Source: Acidobacteriota bacterium
Lineage (GTDB): Bacteria > Acidobacteriota > Polarisedimenticolia > J045
Assembly: GCA_020350085.1 (NCBI GenBank)
Contig: CP070706.1
Location: 561,794 to 569,551, forward strand
Direction of reading: 5' to 3'
Length of the DNA: 7,758 nt
Positions 6,543 to 7,758 of this stretch are shown here, piece after piece (positions within the stretch are counted from its first letter, which is position 1; the number at the start of each line of letters is the position of its first letter). The notes under the pieces are model-generated. The model was not told the DNA's origin. It made no database searches and saw nothing but the letters and a program-made list of their open reading frames with translations. Both the position numbers and the translations under genes were made by a program.

Positions 6543-6550
6543 CGCCCGCC

Positions 6551-7561
6551 ATGGGTCACGCACCGCTACTGGTCGTCGAGAATCTCCGGGTCGAGTTCCC
6601 GCGGGCTGACGCCATCGTCCGCGCCGTCCAAGGGCTGACGCTCTCGATCGGCCATGGTGAGATCGTCGGCCTGGTCGGAGAGTCCGGGTGCGGGAAATCG
6701 GCAGCGGCCCTCGGACTGCTGCGGCTGGTGCCGCCACCGGGGCGCGTCAGCGCAGGCCGGGTGTCGCTCGATGGGGTCGAGCTGCTCTCCCTACCCGAGA
6801 AGCAGCTTCGCCGCTATCGCGGCGCCGGCCTGGCCTACGTGCCTCAGGAGCCGGGCTCGGCACTCAATCCGGTGCTGCGCGTCGGCTCTCAGATCGTCGA
6901 CGTCATCCGCGCCCACCGGCCGGTCAGCCGCAAGGCGGCGTGGGAGGAAGCGGTCGGCGCCCTGGTGCGGGTCGGAATTCCCGATGCCGGTCGGCGCGTC
7001 CGCGACTACCCTCACCAGTTCTCGGGCGGGATGAAGCAGCGAGTGCTGATCGCGTTGGCGCTGGCGGCAAGACCCAGAGTGCTGCTGGCCGATGAGCCGA
7101 CGACGGCGCTCGACGTCACGGTACAGGCCGGCGTGCTCGACCTGCTGCGCTCGCTGATCGATGGACGAGAGCTGGGCGGCATTCTGCTGATCACCCACGA
7201 TCTCGGTGTGGTGGCCGCACTCTGCGATCGCGTGCTCGTGATGTACGCTGGGCGCATCGTCGAACAGGCCTCGGTCTCCGACCTGTTCGACGATCCGCGC
7301 CACCCCTACACGCGGGCGCTGATCGCCAGCCTGCCCCAGCCGGACGCGCGCCGAGAGCGGCTGCCGGCCATCCCCGGCCAGGTGCCGGATCTCGGCCATC
7401 TGCCTGCGGGCTGCGCTTTTCATCCCCGTTGCCCACTGGCCGAAGCTCAGTGCCGCGTAGAGGTTCCGGCGCTGCAGTCGCGCACGAACGGACGTGCGGT
7501 AGCTTGCCTGCTCGAAGAGGAGGCGGTTGCCGGAGCGGCTGCCCCCAGGAGCGCCGAGTGA
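6551..7561 (+). CDS. Oligopeptide/dipeptide ABC importer ATP-binding protein (OppD/DppD type)
   Basis: This cytoplasmic ATPase energises uptake of peptides, or related solutes such as nickel or sugars, through a two-permease ABC importer. The 336 residues hold a full nucleotide-binding domain: Walker A GESGCGKS (43-50), Q-loop Q99, signature FSGGMKQR (157-164), Walker B VLLADE (177-182, with E182 catalytic) and H-loop H216. The C-terminal oligopeptide_HPY region begins at PRHPYTRALIASLP (249-262). Four cysteines (C288, C294, C301, C319) match those that ligate an iron-sulfur cluster in characterised OppD/DppD proteins. The start is ATG at 6551. An in-frame ATG at 6533 would add six residues but lies inside the probable promoter, and neither ATG has a ribosome site. 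The next gene overlaps it by four bases. Permease and binding-protein genes are not in the window, so the substrate cannot be assigned. Confidence 0.95.
   Translation: MGHAPLLVVENLRVEFPRADAIVRAVQGLTLSIGHGEIVGLVGESGCGKSAAALGLLRLVPPPGRVSAGRVSLDGVELLSLPEKQLRRYRGAGLAYVPQEPGSALNPVLRVGSQIVDVIRAHRPVSRKAAWEEAVGALVRVGIPDAGRRVRDYPHQFSGGMKQRVLIALALAARPRVLLADEPTTALDVTVQAGVLDLLRSLIDGRELGGILLITHDLGVVAALCDRVLVMYAGRIVEQASVSDLFDDPRHPYTRALIASLPQPDARRERLPAIPGQVPDLGHLPAGCAFHPRCPLAEAQCRVEVPALQSRTNGRAVACLLEEEAVAGAAAPRSAE
7547..7551 (+). promoter_or_regulatory. Ribosome binding site of the second ABC ATPase gene
   Basis: AGGAG inside the end of the first ATPase gene, six bases before the GTG at 7558. It supports the GTG start and the four-base GTGA overlap. 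Confidence 0.6.
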
Positions 7562-7758
7562 ACGCGCCCTTGGTCGAGGTACGCGACCTCGTCAAGCACT
7601 TTCCCGTCAGCGAAGGCTGGTGGGGCGGCGGCTATCTGAGAGCCGTCGACGGCGTCGATCTCGACGTGGGGCGCGGCGAGATCGTCGGGCTCGTGGGGGA
7701 GTCCGGCTCGGGCAAGACGACGATCGGACGGGCCATCCTGCGACTGATCGAACCCACG
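7558..7758 (+). CDS. Oligopeptide/dipeptide ABC importer ATP-binding protein (OppF/DppF type), partial
   Basis: These are the first 67 residues of the second ATPase of the same importer, cut by the right edge. The N-terminus MNAPLVEVRDLVKHFPV is typical of OppF/DppF proteins, as is the insertion WWGGGYLRAVDGVDLDV before the Walker A motif GESGSGKT (47-54). The start is GTG at 7558-7560. Its last two bases are the first two of the upstream TGA, giving the four-base overlap GTGA typical of translational coupling. A Shine-Dalgarno site sits six bases upstream. OppD- and OppF-type subunits usually form a heterodimer, and this pairing fits that arrangement. Signature, Walker B and C-terminal regions lie outside the window. 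Confidence 0.93.
   Translation, partial: MNAPLVEVRDLVKHFPVSEGWWGGGYLRAVDGVDLDVGRGEIVGLVGESGSGKTTIGRAILRLIEPT

Larger units (their letters stand above)
6305..6550. other. 246-bp divergent intergenic region between antiporter and ABC importer genes
   Basis: No gene is supported here. It must carry promoters for both divergent units. Visible elements are a TATACAAT box on the minus strand (6379-6386), an extended -10 TGCTATCTT on the plus strand (6534-6542), a GC-rich inverted repeat at 6453-6478 with one bulge and a nine-base loop, and a seven-base tandem repeat CCACGGG/CCACGGA at 6482-6495. The minus-strand copy of the 6453-6478 stem is followed five bases later by TTTTT (6443-6447). That is a poor terminator geometry, but it could block transcription entering from the right. 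Confidence 0.4.

Overview
The window comes from a high-GC bacterial chromosome (about two-thirds G+C by eye) and is densely packed with ordinary-looking genes. No tRNA, rRNA, CRISPR array, insertion sequence or phage gene is visible. TrmFO, a XerC-type recombinase, a CitMHS_2-like antiporter and an NtrC-like receiver domain together suit a Gram-negative lineage such as Myxococcota, Desulfobacterota, Acidobacteriota or Binatota-like uncultured bacteria. The sequence alone does not settle the phylum.

Layout from left to right. Positions 1-352 (minus) hold the N-terminal receiver domain of a response regulator that runs off the left edge. Positions 489-1484 (minus) encode a formyltransferase with an intact Asn-His-Asp catalytic set that does not look like housekeeping Fmt. 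Positions 1505-2413 (minus) encode xerC, 2415-3104 (minus) a small helical TPR-like protein of unknown function, and 3127-4488 (minus) trmFO. Positions 4592-6304 (minus) encode a polytopic ion antiporter with an unusual acidic, histidine-containing linker near its N-terminus. A 246-bp divergent intergenic region follows. From 6551 rightward (plus) lie two ATPase genes of an oligopeptide/dipeptide ABC importer. The first is complete. The second is cut by the right edge and overlaps the first by four bases (GTGA).

The four genes trmFO, TPR-like, xerC and formyltransferase are tightly spaced (22, 1 and about 20 bases) and probably form one leftward transcript. trmFO methylates tRNA at U54 and XerC resolves chromosome dimers. 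Their linkage resembles the gid(trmFO)-xerC neighbourhood of Firmicutes and other phyla, but hslV and hslU do not follow here. The response regulator is 136 bp beyond the formyltransferase and may or may not share the transcript. The antiporter and the ABC importer diverge from a shared promoter region, and the importer gene appears to use a leaderless or nearly leaderless start.

I do not see convincing evidence of a new biological system. The items most worth a second look are the uncharacterised formyltransferase, the orphan TPR-like gene between trmFO and xerC, the metal-binding-like linker of the antiporter, and the leaderless promoter of the ABC importer.
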